A stretch of DNA of 64,000 nucleotides from Methanosarcinaceae archaeon (lineage in GTDB: Archaea; Halobacteriota; Methanosarcinia; Methanosarcinales; Methanosarcinaceae), in assembly GCA_023544565.1 (NCBI GenBank), contig JAMJFS010000008.1:1-64000 (forward strand), given 5' to 3'. Positions 45,994 through 55,542 of this stretch are shown piece after piece. The notes beneath the pieces are model-generated. The model had not been told where the DNA came from. It worked only from the letters and a program-made list of their open reading frames with translations, and ran no database searches. Position 1 is the stretch's first letter, and each line of letters begins with the position of its first letter. Position numbers and translations under genes: made by a program.

Positions 45994-47793
45994 CTACGTA
46001 ACCTTTATGCCAGTCAGGAGTTCGTAATAATGTTTTGCAGGCATATCCCAATTCATTTCTTTTGCAAGAAGATTTGCTTCTTCACAAAGAAGATTGTATT
46101 TCACCTTGTCATGAAAATATGTATCAATGAAATAATCCATCGCAAGTGCATAATCCACAATAGTCTCATTGTAGGACATATCTATATTGTCCACAACGAT
46201 CACACCACCCATACCCATTACAAGACGCTTCAGAGTCTTTAATGCATCACTGAAACCACACACCTTGCTGACAATGCTCGGAGTTGATTCCTTGCCTGCT
46301 TCAAGTCCGGTCAGCAGGAATGGGTCATACCTGGACGGGAAAATGCCGGCAACACAACCTGACATCAACTCTTCTAGAGTAATATTGAGACCGCCATCCG
46401 TAGATGATATCCATTGAGGATACAGCACAGCTGAGACGCATCTTTTACCACTTGGGATTTTAGAGCACTCAAGTCCTCTTTCTTCGATCATACTTTGCAG
46501 CCGGAGTTCATCACCAACAAGAACTTCTTTTGGAAGATTTATCGGGAAACCATCCGGCAGATTTGATTTTGGTCCATGTGCTGCAATTATAAAACACACA
46601 ATCCTGACATCTTCGTCAAGTTTTCCACCCAGAATTTCCATCTTTACCATGCGGTCAAGCATTACAAGTGAATCAAGCAGATCAGGATAACCTTTGTTCT
46701 CTATCTCTATACGCGATATCGAGAATAAAGGTATAATCTTTTTGTAGGGGATCTGTTCACCATCGTGGTATTTATGCAGGTTTTCAGACAAAAAATTCTG
46801 GATATTTTTGCGGAATTGTGTTTTCTTATCCCAATCGGTTTCACCATCATCAAGGGTTACTCCGTTTCGGACTAAAATTGAATCAACACCATAGAACAAT
46901 TTTGTTTCCTTACTGGTAGAATTCCCAACAGCTGTGACCACATCGGCATAGCTCGAAAGTGATTCCAGTTTTGCAAACGCTAGGGGGACACCCTCAACCC
47001 ACGAACTGTCATTGTTTCGGATCTTTTGTATGGAAAGATGCCCTGCACACCTTCCCGGCAATGTTGCATGGAATGTGGCAACAGACTTAACGGGGATTCC
47101 CATTTTTTCAAGTCGGGCAATCGCATAGAATACCCCGAATTCGTGGCAATGTAATGAAACTTGCATATTTGGCATAAGCGATTTTGCAAAATCCGTAATT
47201 GCCGTGTCATGATATTCTCTTGCCTTCTCTTCATTTAGAGTGACGAGTGCACGTACGAATTCTGATATTGCATAGGACAGGTTAAGATAATGAGTATATT
47301 CTGAACCGTTTCCCAAATTGTCATACTTTAGCGAATCAAGATTTATCAATTCGTAGGCTTCGGATTTTATCTTGTTTGTAAGTGACACACTGGTGCCCTT
47401 ATAATCAGTAATGATCTTGCCAAAATTGTCGGTCTTGAACATTAAGAAACCAATTTTAGTCTCACCGACTTTCCTGACACCTGGTATGATCTCGATACCC
47501 TCGATCCTGACAGCCTCAATCGCCGCTGCTAATTCCCCGTCAAGATCAAACTCATCGAACTCGCTCATATCAGTGATACGATTTAGTCCTTTATTCCAGT
47601 CAGATCCACTCGATCCATAATATGGGCCTGCAACAAGAATCCTTGGATTATCGCCATCACTTATTGCCCCCGAATTGAAAAGTGATGCAAGAGTCATAGC
47701 TTCAGCATCAATGACATTCCAGATACCACCCATCTTATTAGATTTTGGACCTGCTTCTTCACCTGCAAGTATTATCCACTTTCGTTCTAACAC
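45994..47793 (-). CDS. GT3-like glycogen synthase
   Basis: A 599-residue glycosyltransferase resembling the eukaryotic-type (GT3) glycogen synthase. Matching features: GGIWNVIDAEAMTL near the start, LHCHEFGVFYAIARLEKMGIPVKSVATFHATLPGRCAG in the middle, and FPSRYDPFLLTGLEAG near the C-terminus. The GTG start at 47793 has GGAGG eight bases upstream. It lies at the end of a co-directional series of three glucan-forming genes. GT3 members use UDP-glucose, in line with the nearby GalT. Confidence 0.82.
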   Translation of the reverse strand: MLERKWIILAGEEAGPKSNKMGGIWNVIDAEAMTLASLFNSGAISDGDNPRILVAGPYYGSSGSDWNKGLNRITDMSEFDEFDLDGELAAAIEAVRIEGIEIIPGVRKVGETKIGFLMFKTDNFGKIITDYKGTSVSLTNKIKSEAYELINLDSLKYDNLGNGSEYTHYLNLSYAISEFVRALVTLNEEKAREYHDTAITDFAKSLMPNMQVSLHCHEFGVFYAIARLEKMGIPVKSVATFHATLPGRCAGHLSIQKIRNNDSSWVEGVPLAFAKLESLSSYADVVTAVGNSTSKETKLFYGVDSILVRNGVTLDDGETDWDKKTQFRKNIQNFLSENLHKYHDGEQIPYKKIIPLFSISRIEIENKGYPDLLDSLVMLDRMVKMEILGGKLDEDVRIVCFIIAAHGPKSNLPDGFPINLPKEVLVGDELRLQSMIEERGLECSKIPSGKRCVSAVLYPQWISSTDGGLNITLEELMSGCVAGIFPSRYDPFLLTGLEAGKESTPSIVSKVCGFSDALKTLKRLVMGMGGVIVVDNIDMSYNETIVDYALAMDYFIDTYFHDKVKYNLLCEEANLLAKEMNWDMPAKHYYELLTGIKVT

Positions 47794-47910
47794 TCAATCA
47801 ACCTCCATTTATGCGTAATCTCCAACTCTATATTAAAATAAAGTCACTCCATTCTAAACATTGAGTTGCACTCATGAAGCATATACTCTTAAAATATAAC
47901 TATTTTGCAA

Positions 47911-47974
47911 CAAGTAAATATTCACTTTGTTCGCATTAACTTGGACTACATAATCTTATAGATTATATACTATA
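47911..47974 (-). repeat. Two-hairpin dispersed repeat, copy E
   Basis: First hairpin ATAATC/GATTAT; second AATGC-GA-AC, loop AAA, GT-GA-ATATT (partly decayed) then CTTG. It lies 12 bases after the stop of the winged-helix gene, in the same orientation. Confidence 0.83.
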
Positions 47975-47985
47975 AAAAAATCTAT

Positions 47986-48210
47986 CTATTTAAGTTTTAT
48001 AGACCACTTATTACCGACTCTGGAAAGGTCAAGTTTGTCTTCTCTTGCAAGCCATCCAATGGACATAATATAGGTCTGCGCATCGAACCCATTTTCAACG
48101 AGATGATTTTTTAATTGGGTCAAATTACATTCTCCTTTTATCAATTCATTATAGACTACGCCGGCAGCCTCTCCTATTTGGGTGTTTATGTTTAATGTTG
48201 ACTCATCCAT
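47986..48210 (-). CDS. Small winged-helix protein (DUF2582-like)
   Basis: A 74-residue protein with the pattern of the small archaeal winged-helix family (IGEAAGVVYNELIKGECNLTQLKNHLVENG, then IGWLAREDKLDLSRVGNKWSIKL). It probably binds DNA or protein. ATG 48210 has AGGAG six bases upstream; an earlier ATG at 48246 overlaps the upstream glycosyltransferase stop. It is co-directional with that gene and may regulate the glucan cluster, which is inference. Confidence 0.75.
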   Translation of the reverse strand: MDESTLNINTQIGEAAGVVYNELIKGECNLTQLKNHLVENGFDAQTYIMSIGWLAREDKLDLSRVGNKWSIKLK

Positions 48211-48242
48211 AGTGCTTTCTCCTGTTTTTTTATAATGAAAAA

Positions 48243-49412
48243 TCAATTAACAACATTCTTGTATGTTTTAACAGTATCTTTCGCAACGATATCCCAATTG
48301 TATTTCGTATCGATCAGTTTTTTACCGTTTATACCCATCTGTTTAGTTGATGAATCCAGTCCACCCATTGCATAATTAATTCCCCATGCAATTGATTCGG
48401 GGGTTTTGTAACCAACGATGCCATTTGAGAAATTATCGACCAGATGAACAGCATCGGTTGCAATGACGGGTTTGCTGGCATCCCATGCTTCAAGCACAAC
48501 GATCCCAAATGGTTCGTTACGGCTTGGTACACTGACGATGTTACATGCATTTACCCAATCCATGTGCACTTCATTTGATGCATATCCAAGAAAATGACAT
48601 GAATTCTGAATTCCAAGTTGAAATGCAAGATTCTCGCAATATGTTTTCATCTCACCTTCACCAATGAAAACAAAATGTGCGCCCCAATTTTCACGCAATA
48701 CTTGCGGAATGGCACGGATCAACATATCCACACCCTTTTGGTAGTTCATACGGCCTACGAACAATACCACAGGTGCAAGCGGATGAATACCAAATCGTTC
48801 TTTGATCGCACCTTCATTGACATCCTTTTCGATTTTCCCTGGGAATATCCCATTTGGTATTACCGATATTTTGTAGTCCGGTATACTGTATTGCTGTTGA
48901 ACTTCCTGTTTGAAATGGTCTGTGGTTATAATTACTTTAGATGCCTCATATCCCCCAAGCCACTCCCTATGTGAGATCTCACGGGCTTCATACCAGTCGC
49001 CAAGTTGGTTGCCGTTACGTCCCCATTCCGTACTATGGTACGTGAGAGCATACGGCTGACCATACTGTTCTTTTATGCGATTTAGTGCAGTAACAGGATG
49101 CCAGTCATGGCCATGTAATATATCGAAATCCCCAAACTCTTTTTTAACTTCACCAAATTTATCAACCATTGAGTCGCACATCCTGTCCATCTGATGTACG
49201 ACATTACCCGATTGGTCGTGCGAACAACGCTGGTAGTGCACACCATTTATTTCATCATAATCCCTGTACCAGCCTTTTCGTGTAAAAATATGTACCTCAT
49301 GCCCTTTGTCTGCAAGCGTTTCCGCAATTTCAGTCACATGCGGCGCGATGCCCCCTACTTTAACAGAATGCAAACTCTCCCAAGAAAACATTCCTATTCG
49401 TAATGACTCCAT
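48243..49412 (-). CDS. Glycosyltransferase, GT4/GT5-like (glycogen-synthase-like), paralogue 2
   Basis: A 389-residue GT-B enzyme closely related to the gene ending at 41178: the N-terminus RIGMFSWESLHSVKVGGIAPHV, HGHDWHPVTALNRIK, VVLFVGRMNYQKGVDMLIRAI and SRNEPFGIVVLEAWDASKP match almost residue for residue. The two arose by duplication. It is likely an alpha-glucan synthase; the reason for two copies is unclear. It starts divergently from the F430 operon, separated by 373 bases. Confidence 0.88.
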   Translation of the reverse strand: MESLRIGMFSWESLHSVKVGGIAPHVTEIAETLADKGHEVHIFTRKGWYRDYDEINGVHYQRCSHDQSGNVVHQMDRMCDSMVDKFGEVKKEFGDFDILHGHDWHPVTALNRIKEQYGQPYALTYHSTEWGRNGNQLGDWYEAREISHREWLGGYEASKVIITTDHFKQEVQQQYSIPDYKISVIPNGIFPGKIEKDVNEGAIKERFGIHPLAPVVLFVGRMNYQKGVDMLIRAIPQVLRENWGAHFVFIGEGEMKTYCENLAFQLGIQNSCHFLGYASNEVHMDWVNACNIVSVPSRNEPFGIVVLEAWDASKPVIATDAVHLVDNFSNGIVGYKTPESIAWGINYAMGGLDSSTKQMGINGKKLIDTKYNWDIVAKDTVKTYKNVVN

Positions 49413-49785
49413 TTTTAACCCTACTCCTTTTAATTTAAGTTACACACTAATACTAACATTAACTATTGATTAACAATAAGGTGTGATGAGGTTATATAGA
49501 TTGCTTACATTGCCATTGCACATATATATTCATACACTGTTATATAAATAAACAAAATTTGTTTATTCACTGTGCCAATTTGACATATATCGGCAATATG
49601 TATGTCAACGAATTTATACTTGAGACCAAAATCTGATCGATCCATAGTTGCAAATCCATAACATTTGCTACACCTTCAAATGGCGCAAAAGTATTATATC
49701 TGATAACATTGCAGTAAAACCCATAGTAGTAACACAATCAATCGTATTTGTGTTACTATAATCAAAATAACAAAGAGGCACCAAT
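49413..49785. promoter_or_regulatory. Divergent promoter region of the F430 operon and a glycosyltransferase
   Basis: Holds the cfb operator described separately and a second inverted repeat TTGACATA (49580-49587) / TATGTCAA (49601-49608) with a 13-base spacer. A TATA-like TATTATATC at about 49692-49700 fits transcription toward cfbA starting near 49725. No gene is visible. Confidence 0.6.
49727..49758 (+). promoter_or_regulatory. Perfect 11-bp inverted repeat, candidate nickel operator of cfb operon
   Basis: TAGTAACACAA and TTGTGTTACTA are perfect complements separated by 10 bases, 28 bases before the cfbA start and just downstream of the TATA-like element. A dimeric repressor here would block transcription. 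The heptamers GTAACAC and GTGTTAC with 14 bases between resemble what I recall of NikR half-sites, though the orientation may differ. Confidence 0.65.
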
Positions 49786-50181
49786 ATGAGTGAAAAATTA
49801 GGAATATTAGCGATCGGACACGGCAGTAAACTTCCATACAACAAAGGGATCGTAGAAAGCGTTGCCAATAATATCGCAAAGAAGCACACGGATGTTGTTG
49901 TAAAGGTCGGGTTCATGAACATGAACGAACCAACCATTGAGGATGCTCTTGCATCATTTGCAGGTACAGGCGTAACAATTATTGCAGCAGTTCCGGTATT
50001 TCTTGCATCCGGTGTTCATATCACACAGGATATACCAAAAATACTCGGTTTTGAAGAAGGCAGTGAAAAGACTACCATACAACTTGATGGTAAAGATGTC
50101 ACAATCGTGTACGGAAAGCCTCTTGGCGGCGACGAGTTAATATCTGATCTTGTGTTTAAGAGAGCACAGGAAGCATTGTAG
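49786..50181 (+). CDS. cfbA: Sirohydrochlorin nickelochelatase CfbA
   Basis: A 131-residue small chelatase of the CbiX-short class that inserts nickel into sirohydrochlorin, the first dedicated step of coenzyme F430 synthesis. Metal-binding His lies in [14 protein letters not shown] (near residue 10) and the second in [15 protein letters not shown] (near residue 75). AGAGG precedes the ATG. It heads the operon cfbA-E-D-C-B. Cobalt insertion for cobalamin is possible in vitro, but the neighbours point to nickel. Confidence 0.95.
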   Translation: MSEKLGILAIGHGSKLPYNKGIVESVANNIAKKHTDVVVKVGFMNMNEPTIEDALASFAGTGVTIIAAVPVFLASGVHITQDIPKILGFEEGSEKTTIQLDGKDVTIVYGKPLGGDELISDLVFKRAQEAL

Positions 50182-50211
50182 GCCACAGATCAACAGAACA
50201 ATTAACATAAC

Positions 50212-51618
50212 ATGACTGCAGGTCAAAAGAACGCCGCTGTGCTTGACCTGACACACGGCGGAATAATCATTGCACAAAAGATGGCACAACTTGGCTACAA
50301 CGTAAGCGCTATTGACGTATATAATACTGTAGACCCTGCTACTCTTGCTGACCTGCAGAACAATTTTGATATTAAAACATCAAAAAGCCCAATCCCTGTC
50401 GATGAATTTGATATAATCGTTGCCCCCGTGCATCTCGACCCAAATTATGAAATGTTGCAACAGGCTCGCGATATGGGTAAGGAAATTGTCACACATCACA
50501 AGATCGTTGGCGAGATATTATCCCACGACAAGACAATTGTAAGTACAGGTGCAAAGATCATCGAGATCACAGGCACAAAAGCAAAAACAAGTACAGCATC
50601 AATCCTTGCTGACATGTTATCACGCAAAATGAATGTCGTACTTCACACAACCCGTGGTCTTGAATATTGGGAGAACGGCACACCGTCCCTGATATATCAG
50701 GGATTGAGCATTGCACCCGGGAGTATCCTGCATGCAGTGGATAAAACCGCATCATACATATCATCAAATTCCAAATCCAAACCCAACATTGTGCCGGATG
50801 TTTACATATTTGAAGTATCGATTGGCGGTACAGGATATGCCGATATCGGCATCCTGACCACGCTTACACAGGACTACAGGATCGCGAATAACACGGCATG
50901 GGCAAGTGATGCGAAAATGCAGATGCTTGACAATGCAAAGCCCGGCAGCACAGTCGTCATAAACTGCACAGACGATGCAGCAACAGGGCGCACACTGGAT
51001 GATTCGGTGAAGACAGTCACCTTTAGCGATTCAAATGATTGCAATGCGGATGTGAACCTGGCACTTGATGAATACGCGATCATCATAAATTCCGGCAATT
51101 GGATGTCTGTTATCAATGCACAACACGGTTATGATATTGGATCATATACTACCGCAATGGTTGCTGCTGTAACTGCTGCACTTGAGATGGGTATCGAACT
51201 CGATATCATCAGAGATACATTAGCCCACTTTGGAGGTCTTAGCGGCAGAATGCGCGAGCAGGTATTTGAAGGTAAGACATTGATCGACAATTCCAATTCA
51301 GGAATGAACATCATATCTGTGGAAAAATCACTTGTTTATGCAAGTACACTTCAAATTAAGAAAAAGGGCAGGATAATCATGGTGCTTGGAGAAGAAGCCG
51401 CACAGGTATGTGAAGGTTTGCCACCCGAAGATGTATCAGGATTCCTGCTACAGCAAGGAAAAAACATCGATGAACTGGTCCTTGTTGGTGAGAGAATGCA
51501 CGCGGTAAAATATGAAAATGCACATTATGCAGATTCACTTACACAGGGTTTGACTGTTGCATCCGGGATTGCCGGTGCTAATGACTTGATATTGTCCTGT
51601 GTCAAATGCTTTCGGTAG
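50212..51618 (+). CDS. cfbE: Coenzyme F430 synthase CfbE
   Basis: A 468-residue Mur ligase-like ATP-dependent enzyme that forms the last carbocyclic ring of F430 from 15,17(3)-seco-F430-17(3)-acid. The P-loop-like ITGTKAKTSTASILADML is near residues 122-139; the central and C-terminal domains follow the Mur pattern (GGLSGRMREQVFEGKTLIDNSNSGMN). It lies 30 bases after cfbA. Length is normal for CfbE. Confidence 0.93.
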   Translation: MTAGQKNAAVLDLTHGGIIIAQKMAQLGYNVSAIDVYNTVDPATLADLQNNFDIKTSKSPIPVDEFDIIVAPVHLDPNYEMLQQARDMGKEIVTHHKIVGEILSHDKTIVSTGAKIIEITGTKAKTSTASILADMLSRKMNVVLHTTRGLEYWENGTPSLIYQGLSIAPGSILHAVDKTASYISSNSKSKPNIVPDVYIFEVSIGGTGYADIGILTTLTQDYRIANNTAWASDAKMQMLDNAKPGSTVVINCTDDAATGRTLDDSVKTVTFSDSNDCNADVNLALDEYAIIINSGNWMSVINAQHGYDIGSYTTAMVAAVTAALEMGIELDIIRDTLAHFGGLSGRMREQVFEGKTLIDNSNSGMNIISVEKSLVYASTLQIKKKGRIIMVLGEEAAQVCEGLPPEDVSGFLLQQGKNIDELVLVGERMHAVKYENAHYADSLTQGLTVASGIAGANDLILSCVKCFR

Positions 51619-51687
51619 ATATGAATTTATAATTGATTCAAACTAATAAATTTTAAATAATACGGCGTACCAAAATGAGGAGATAAC

Positions 51688-52806
51688 ATGGAGAAAGTTA
51701 AAAAAGAGATTTCGATCATACACCCGCGTCCGAGTTCAATCGTTGCCGCACTTTATACATTGCGAGACCTGGATGTTGATGTTGCGATATTGCATGGACC
51801 TCCAGGATGTTCTTTTAAACATGCAAGACTACTTGAAGAGGACGGGATACATGTAGTCACAACATCCCTTGATGAAAATGGGTTCGTGTTCGGTGGACAT
51901 GATGAACTTGTTGCGCTTTTGGATAAAGTATCCGAGATGTTTAACCCCAAACTTATTGGTATCGTTGGAACATGTGTAAGCATGATAATCGGGGAAGAAC
52001 TGCACGATGCCGTTCTGGAAGCGAACCCGGATGTGCCTGTTATTGAAGTGGAAGTACACGCAGGATATCGCAACAATACAAAAGGTGTGCTGTTCGCACT
52101 CGAATCCGCATTGGATGCAGGTATCATCAGCGAGGATGAGTTCGACCGCCAGAAAGTCCTGCTCGAGGAAGCCACCATTGTCGAGAAACGTCACGGTGCA
52201 GCAAGTAAGGAGTATCTTGCACCATCACGCGGCGATCTGAAATACAAAGTTGCACAGCGAATTATCGATCTTTTGAAGGAAGGAAAGCGCGGCATTACCA
52301 TCATGAATGCAAAAAAGGAAACTGGATACATGTTTGCCGATGTTACGGTTGCTGTCAATGAGGTCGCAAAACAACTCGGTGTTGGATCAAATATCGTGAA
52401 CATGGCAAATATTGATGACACACTCGGACTTCCGCGTGTACGCCATCATGCAAAGTGCATCGCGGCTGACTTCAAGGAGCGAGGTATTGTTATCCATGAG
52501 AATATCGGTGGAATGGACGAGTACCCGATCGCAGGTGATGTCGCCGGCAAACTCATTGAGGAAAAGTACAGTGATTACGATTTCGTGATTATAACCGGAG
52601 TTCCACATGCAATTCCTATGGATTGCATCCCGGGAATGGAAATTATTTCAGTGACCAACGGTCCGAGACAGGTGTTGCCTATGAAGGAAATGGGCCATGA
52701 TCACGTGATCGTTGAGATCGACCTGCACCCAAAGACACTTGGAGTTAACAACATTGTGGAATCCGAGTTTGGGGCAACATTGCGCGAAGTCGCAAAGGAT
52801 TTGTGA
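51688..52806 (+). CDS. cfbD: Ni-sirohydrochlorin a,c-diamide reductive cyclase catalytic subunit CfbD
   Basis: A 372-residue nitrogenase NifD-like protein that, with CfbC, performs the six-electron reduction and lactam ring formation of F430 synthesis. [14 protein letters not shown] near residue 35 and [15 protein letters not shown] near residue 93 supply cluster cysteines in the NifD-like arrangement. GGAG precedes the ATG at the right distance. It is followed at once by its reductase partner. Confidence 0.94.
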   Translation: MEKVKKEISIIHPRPSSIVAALYTLRDLDVDVAILHGPPGCSFKHARLLEEDGIHVVTTSLDENGFVFGGHDELVALLDKVSEMFNPKLIGIVGTCVSMIIGEELHDAVLEANPDVPVIEVEVHAGYRNNTKGVLFALESALDAGIISEDEFDRQKVLLEEATIVEKRHGAASKEYLAPSRGDLKYKVAQRIIDLLKEGKRGITIMNAKKETGYMFADVTVAVNEVAKQLGVGSNIVNMANIDDTLGLPRVRHHAKCIAADFKERGIVIHENIGGMDEYPIAGDVAGKLIEEKYSDYDFVIITGVPHAIPMDCIPGMEIISVTNGPRQVLPMKEMGHDHVIVEIDLHPKTLGVNNIVESEFGATLREVAKDL

Positions 52807-52834
52807 GCGGATGGGCGACAATAGGGATGATAAG

Positions 52835-53638
52835 ATGAACGATTCTAAAAAACCGAAGATCATAGCAATATACGGCAAAGGCGGTATCGGGAAATCAAGC
52901 ACGGCATCCAACGTTGCTGCTGCATGTGCAGATGAGGGCTACAAGGTCATGATTATCGGATGTGACCCCAAAAGCGATTCATCCATCACACTGCTTGGTG
53001 GTAAAAGAATTCCAACGATCCTTGACCTCATGCGAAGCGGTGTTGATATCACAGAGGATGATGTGGTGTTTGAAGGTTACAATGGCGTGAAATGTATCGA
53101 AGTCGGTGGACCTGAGCCAGGTATTGGATGTGCTGGACGCGGGATCATTGTGGCGATCCAGAAACTCAAGAAAATATCAAAGGCGCAGGATGAATGTGAC
53201 CTCATCATTTATGATGTACCCGGCGATATTGTATGCGGTGGATTTATAGCACCCATCAGAAAAGGTCTTGTCAGTGAGGCTTATGTGTTAACATCCGGGG
53301 AATATATGCCCCTGTATGCGGCAAACAATATCTGCCGCGGAATGTCCAAGATCAATACTCCTATCAGCGGTGTGATATGCAATGCTCGCAGTGTCAGCCG
53401 CGAGGAAGAGATCGTACACAAATTTGCAGAGGAAATGGGAAGCGACCTTATCGCATTCATTCCAAAGGAACAGATCGTTCAGGATTGTGAGCGCGACGGT
53501 TTTTCAGTTATGGAAAGAGCACCGGATTCCGAAATCGCACAGGTGTATCGCAATCTTGCACGTACGATTATGTCAAGGAATACGTCCGTTATGGCAAAAG
53601 CCCTTGAGGATGAAAGACTGCGTGAACTTACACGATGA
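52835..53638 (+). CDS. cfbC: CfbC, NifH-like reductase component of the F430 reductive cyclase
   Basis: A 267-residue homodimeric iron protein that passes electrons to CfbD with ATP. The P-loop is [15 protein letters not shown]; cluster cysteines lie in GCAGRGI and PGDIVCGGF, as in NifH. ATG 52835 has AGGGATGA upstream; ATG 52811, eight residues longer, is also possible. Any start further upstream would overlap cfbD with unrelated residues. It follows cfbD by 28 bases. Confidence 0.93.
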   Translation: MNDSKKPKIIAIYGKGGIGKSSTASNVAAACADEGYKVMIIGCDPKSDSSITLLGGKRIPTILDLMRSGVDITEDDVVFEGYNGVKCIEVGGPEPGIGCAGRGIIVAIQKLKKISKAQDECDLIIYDVPGDIVCGGFIAPIRKGLVSEAYVLTSGEYMPLYAANNICRGMSKINTPISGVICNARSVSREEEIVHKFAEEMGSDLIAFIPKEQIVQDCERDGFSVMERAPDSEIAQVYRNLARTIMSRNTSVMAKALEDERLRELTR

Positions 53639-53662
53639 TTCTAATCCACCAATACTGATACC

Positions 53663-55138
53663 ATGGAACAACCAAACCAGCCATCAAACGAAATTAAATC
53701 CATCCCGCGCGTGCTGTTATCAGCAGACCGCTCATCGTCGGGAAAGACAACGATCACTATCGGACTACTCGCAGCACTCCGCGCGCGCGGATATAATGTA
53801 CAAGCGTTCAAGGTTGGGCTGGATTATATCGACACAAGTTACCATTCAGAGATTACAGGACGGCACGCCAGGAATATTGATGGGTACCTGATGGACGAGA
53901 ATGATGTACTGGATGTTTATACACATGCATGCGAGGCTGACGGCAATGCGGATATTGCGATAATTGAAGGTGTTCGCGGATTGTATGAAGGGTTTGAGAG
54001 TTTTACAGATCTTGGAAGCACTGCACAGGTGGCAAAACAACTCGATTGTCCTGTGATCCTTATCATCAATGCAAGAAGTATAACCCGCTCTGCTGCGGCT
54101 CTTGTCAATGGTTACAAGAACTTTGACACGGATGTTAATATCGCAGCGGTCATCCTGAACAATGTCGGTGGTGGGCGACACGCCAAAAAGGCAAAAGAGG
54201 CTATTGAACACTACACCGGGTTGCCCGTCATAGGAATAATTCCCAGGGACAATTCCATGCAGATATCAATGCGCCATCTGGGACTTGTCCCTGCGCTTGA
54301 AGGGCGGCGGCGGGTAGATGATTTCGATGAGCGGATCGGTGCTATCGAGAATATCATCACGAAAGGGATTGACATTGATCGTGTGATCGAGATCGCAAAA
54401 AGTGCCAGACCATTGGAAAAACTAAAAAGTACGATATTCACTCCAGATTCACAAAAAGGCACAGGCACAGGAACTCGTCCAACGATTGGCGTTGCGCTGG
54501 ATGAGGCATTTAATTTTTATTACCATGATAACATCGAACTGCTTGAACTTGCAGGAGCAGATATTAAATACTTTAGTCCGATCCATGATACACACCTGCC
54601 GGATGTAGATGGACTCTACATCGGTGGCGGTTACCCTGAACTCTTTGCGGCTGAACTGGAAGCGAATGAGTCTATGCGAAATGATATCAAAGGGGCTTCT
54701 GCCGCCGGATTGCCAATATATGCGGAATGCGGCGGATTGATGTACCTGACTGAAAAACTGACAACGGGTGTCAAGGGAAAAGGTACATATCATATGGCTG
54801 ACATGCCGGAATCCACACATCAGATGGTTGGTGCACTTCCGGGACATACGTTGATGGGACACACAAGGGTTGTCAGTTATAATATCGGAACGCTGGAGAT
54901 GGATACTGTTATCGGGAAAAGTGGAAATTCATTCAAAGGACATGAGTTCCATCATTCCGAGATCGTAGACATACCCCCTGATACAAAATTTGCGATAAAA
55001 CTTTTCCGTGGAGTTGGGATTATTGATGGCTGGGATGGACTTACAGTTAACAATACTGTAGGCTCGTATGCTCATTTGCATGGGGTTTCATACAAGGAAT
55101 TTGCAGGATCGTTTGTAAAGTGTGTTTCCGGGATTTGA
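53663..55138 (+). CDS. cfbB: Ni-sirohydrochlorin a,c-diamide synthase CfbB
   Basis: A 491-residue CobB/CbiA-type amidotransferase that converts the a and c acetates of Ni-sirohydrochlorin to amides using glutamine and ATP. The N-terminal ATPase domain has SADRSSSGKTTITIGLLAAL near residue 20; the C-terminal glutaminase has the nucleophile cysteine in YAECGGLMYL near residue 355. Last gene of the F430 operon; the context settles CfbB rather than the cobalamin enzyme. Confidence 0.93.
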   Translation: MEQPNQPSNEIKSIPRVLLSADRSSSGKTTITIGLLAALRARGYNVQAFKVGLDYIDTSYHSEITGRHARNIDGYLMDENDVLDVYTHACEADGNADIAIIEGVRGLYEGFESFTDLGSTAQVAKQLDCPVILIINARSITRSAAALVNGYKNFDTDVNIAAVILNNVGGGRHAKKAKEAIEHYTGLPVIGIIPRDNSMQISMRHLGLVPALEGRRRVDDFDERIGAIENIITKGIDIDRVIEIAKSARPLEKLKSTIFTPDSQKGTGTGTRPTIGVALDEAFNFYYHDNIELLELAGADIKYFSPIHDTHLPDVDGLYIGGGYPELFAAELEANESMRNDIKGASAAGLPIYAECGGLMYLTEKLTTGVKGKGTYHMADMPESTHQMVGALPGHTLMGHTRVVSYNIGTLEMDTVIGKSGNSFKGHEFHHSEIVDIPPDTKFAIKLFRGVGIIDGWDGLTVNNTVGSYAHLHGVSYKEFAGSFVKCVSGI

Positions 55139-55237
55139 CTGCTTAATTTCTATAATTATAAGTACTTTTAAGTGAATTTTAAGTATAGTCATAGTTATTA
55201 TAATTAAATGTACCTCATCCTGATAGAGGAAAAAATC

Positions 55238-55462
55238 ATGATGAATCTGGAAGTATTCAAAAACTGCATTGACAAAGAAATAACGATCGAACTTAGTTCC
55301 TTAACATTCAGAACTGGAAGAATTACAGAATTTGATGATTTTGGAATATACTTCGTACCATTTGATAATACATCTGATATGATAATTGCATGGCATAACA
55401 TCAATAAGGTGATCATAGAAGCCGATAAATTAGTTGTGATCGAACCGTTTGATGAAACATGA
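55238..55462 (+). CDS. Small beta-rich protein, possibly Sm-like
   Basis: A 74-residue protein starting MMNLEVFKNCIDKEITIELSS. It alternates beta-strand-like stretches (ITIELSSLTFRTGRITEFDDFGIYFV, INKVIIEADKLVVIEPF) in a way reminiscent of the Sm fold, but the RGD-type Sm2 signature is missing. AGAGGA precedes the ATG at 55238 at ideal spacing. No family was recognised. It lies between cfbB and endA on the same strand. Confidence 0.6.
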   Translation: MMNLEVFKNCIDKEITIELSSLTFRTGRITEFDDFGIYFVPFDNTSDMIIAWHNINKVIIEADKLVVIEPFDET

Positions 55463-55542
55463 CTTTTTTCACTGATCTTGTGTTGTAATCAAATATCGTA
55501 TGACCTTCAATTTTTTATTTCATCTACTTTTAGGTGACTCAA

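Noticed and set aside
52712-52834. Longer CfbC start overlapping cfbD
   Set aside because: The first 33 extra residues are the out-of-frame cfbD end; the NifH-like sequence starts much later.
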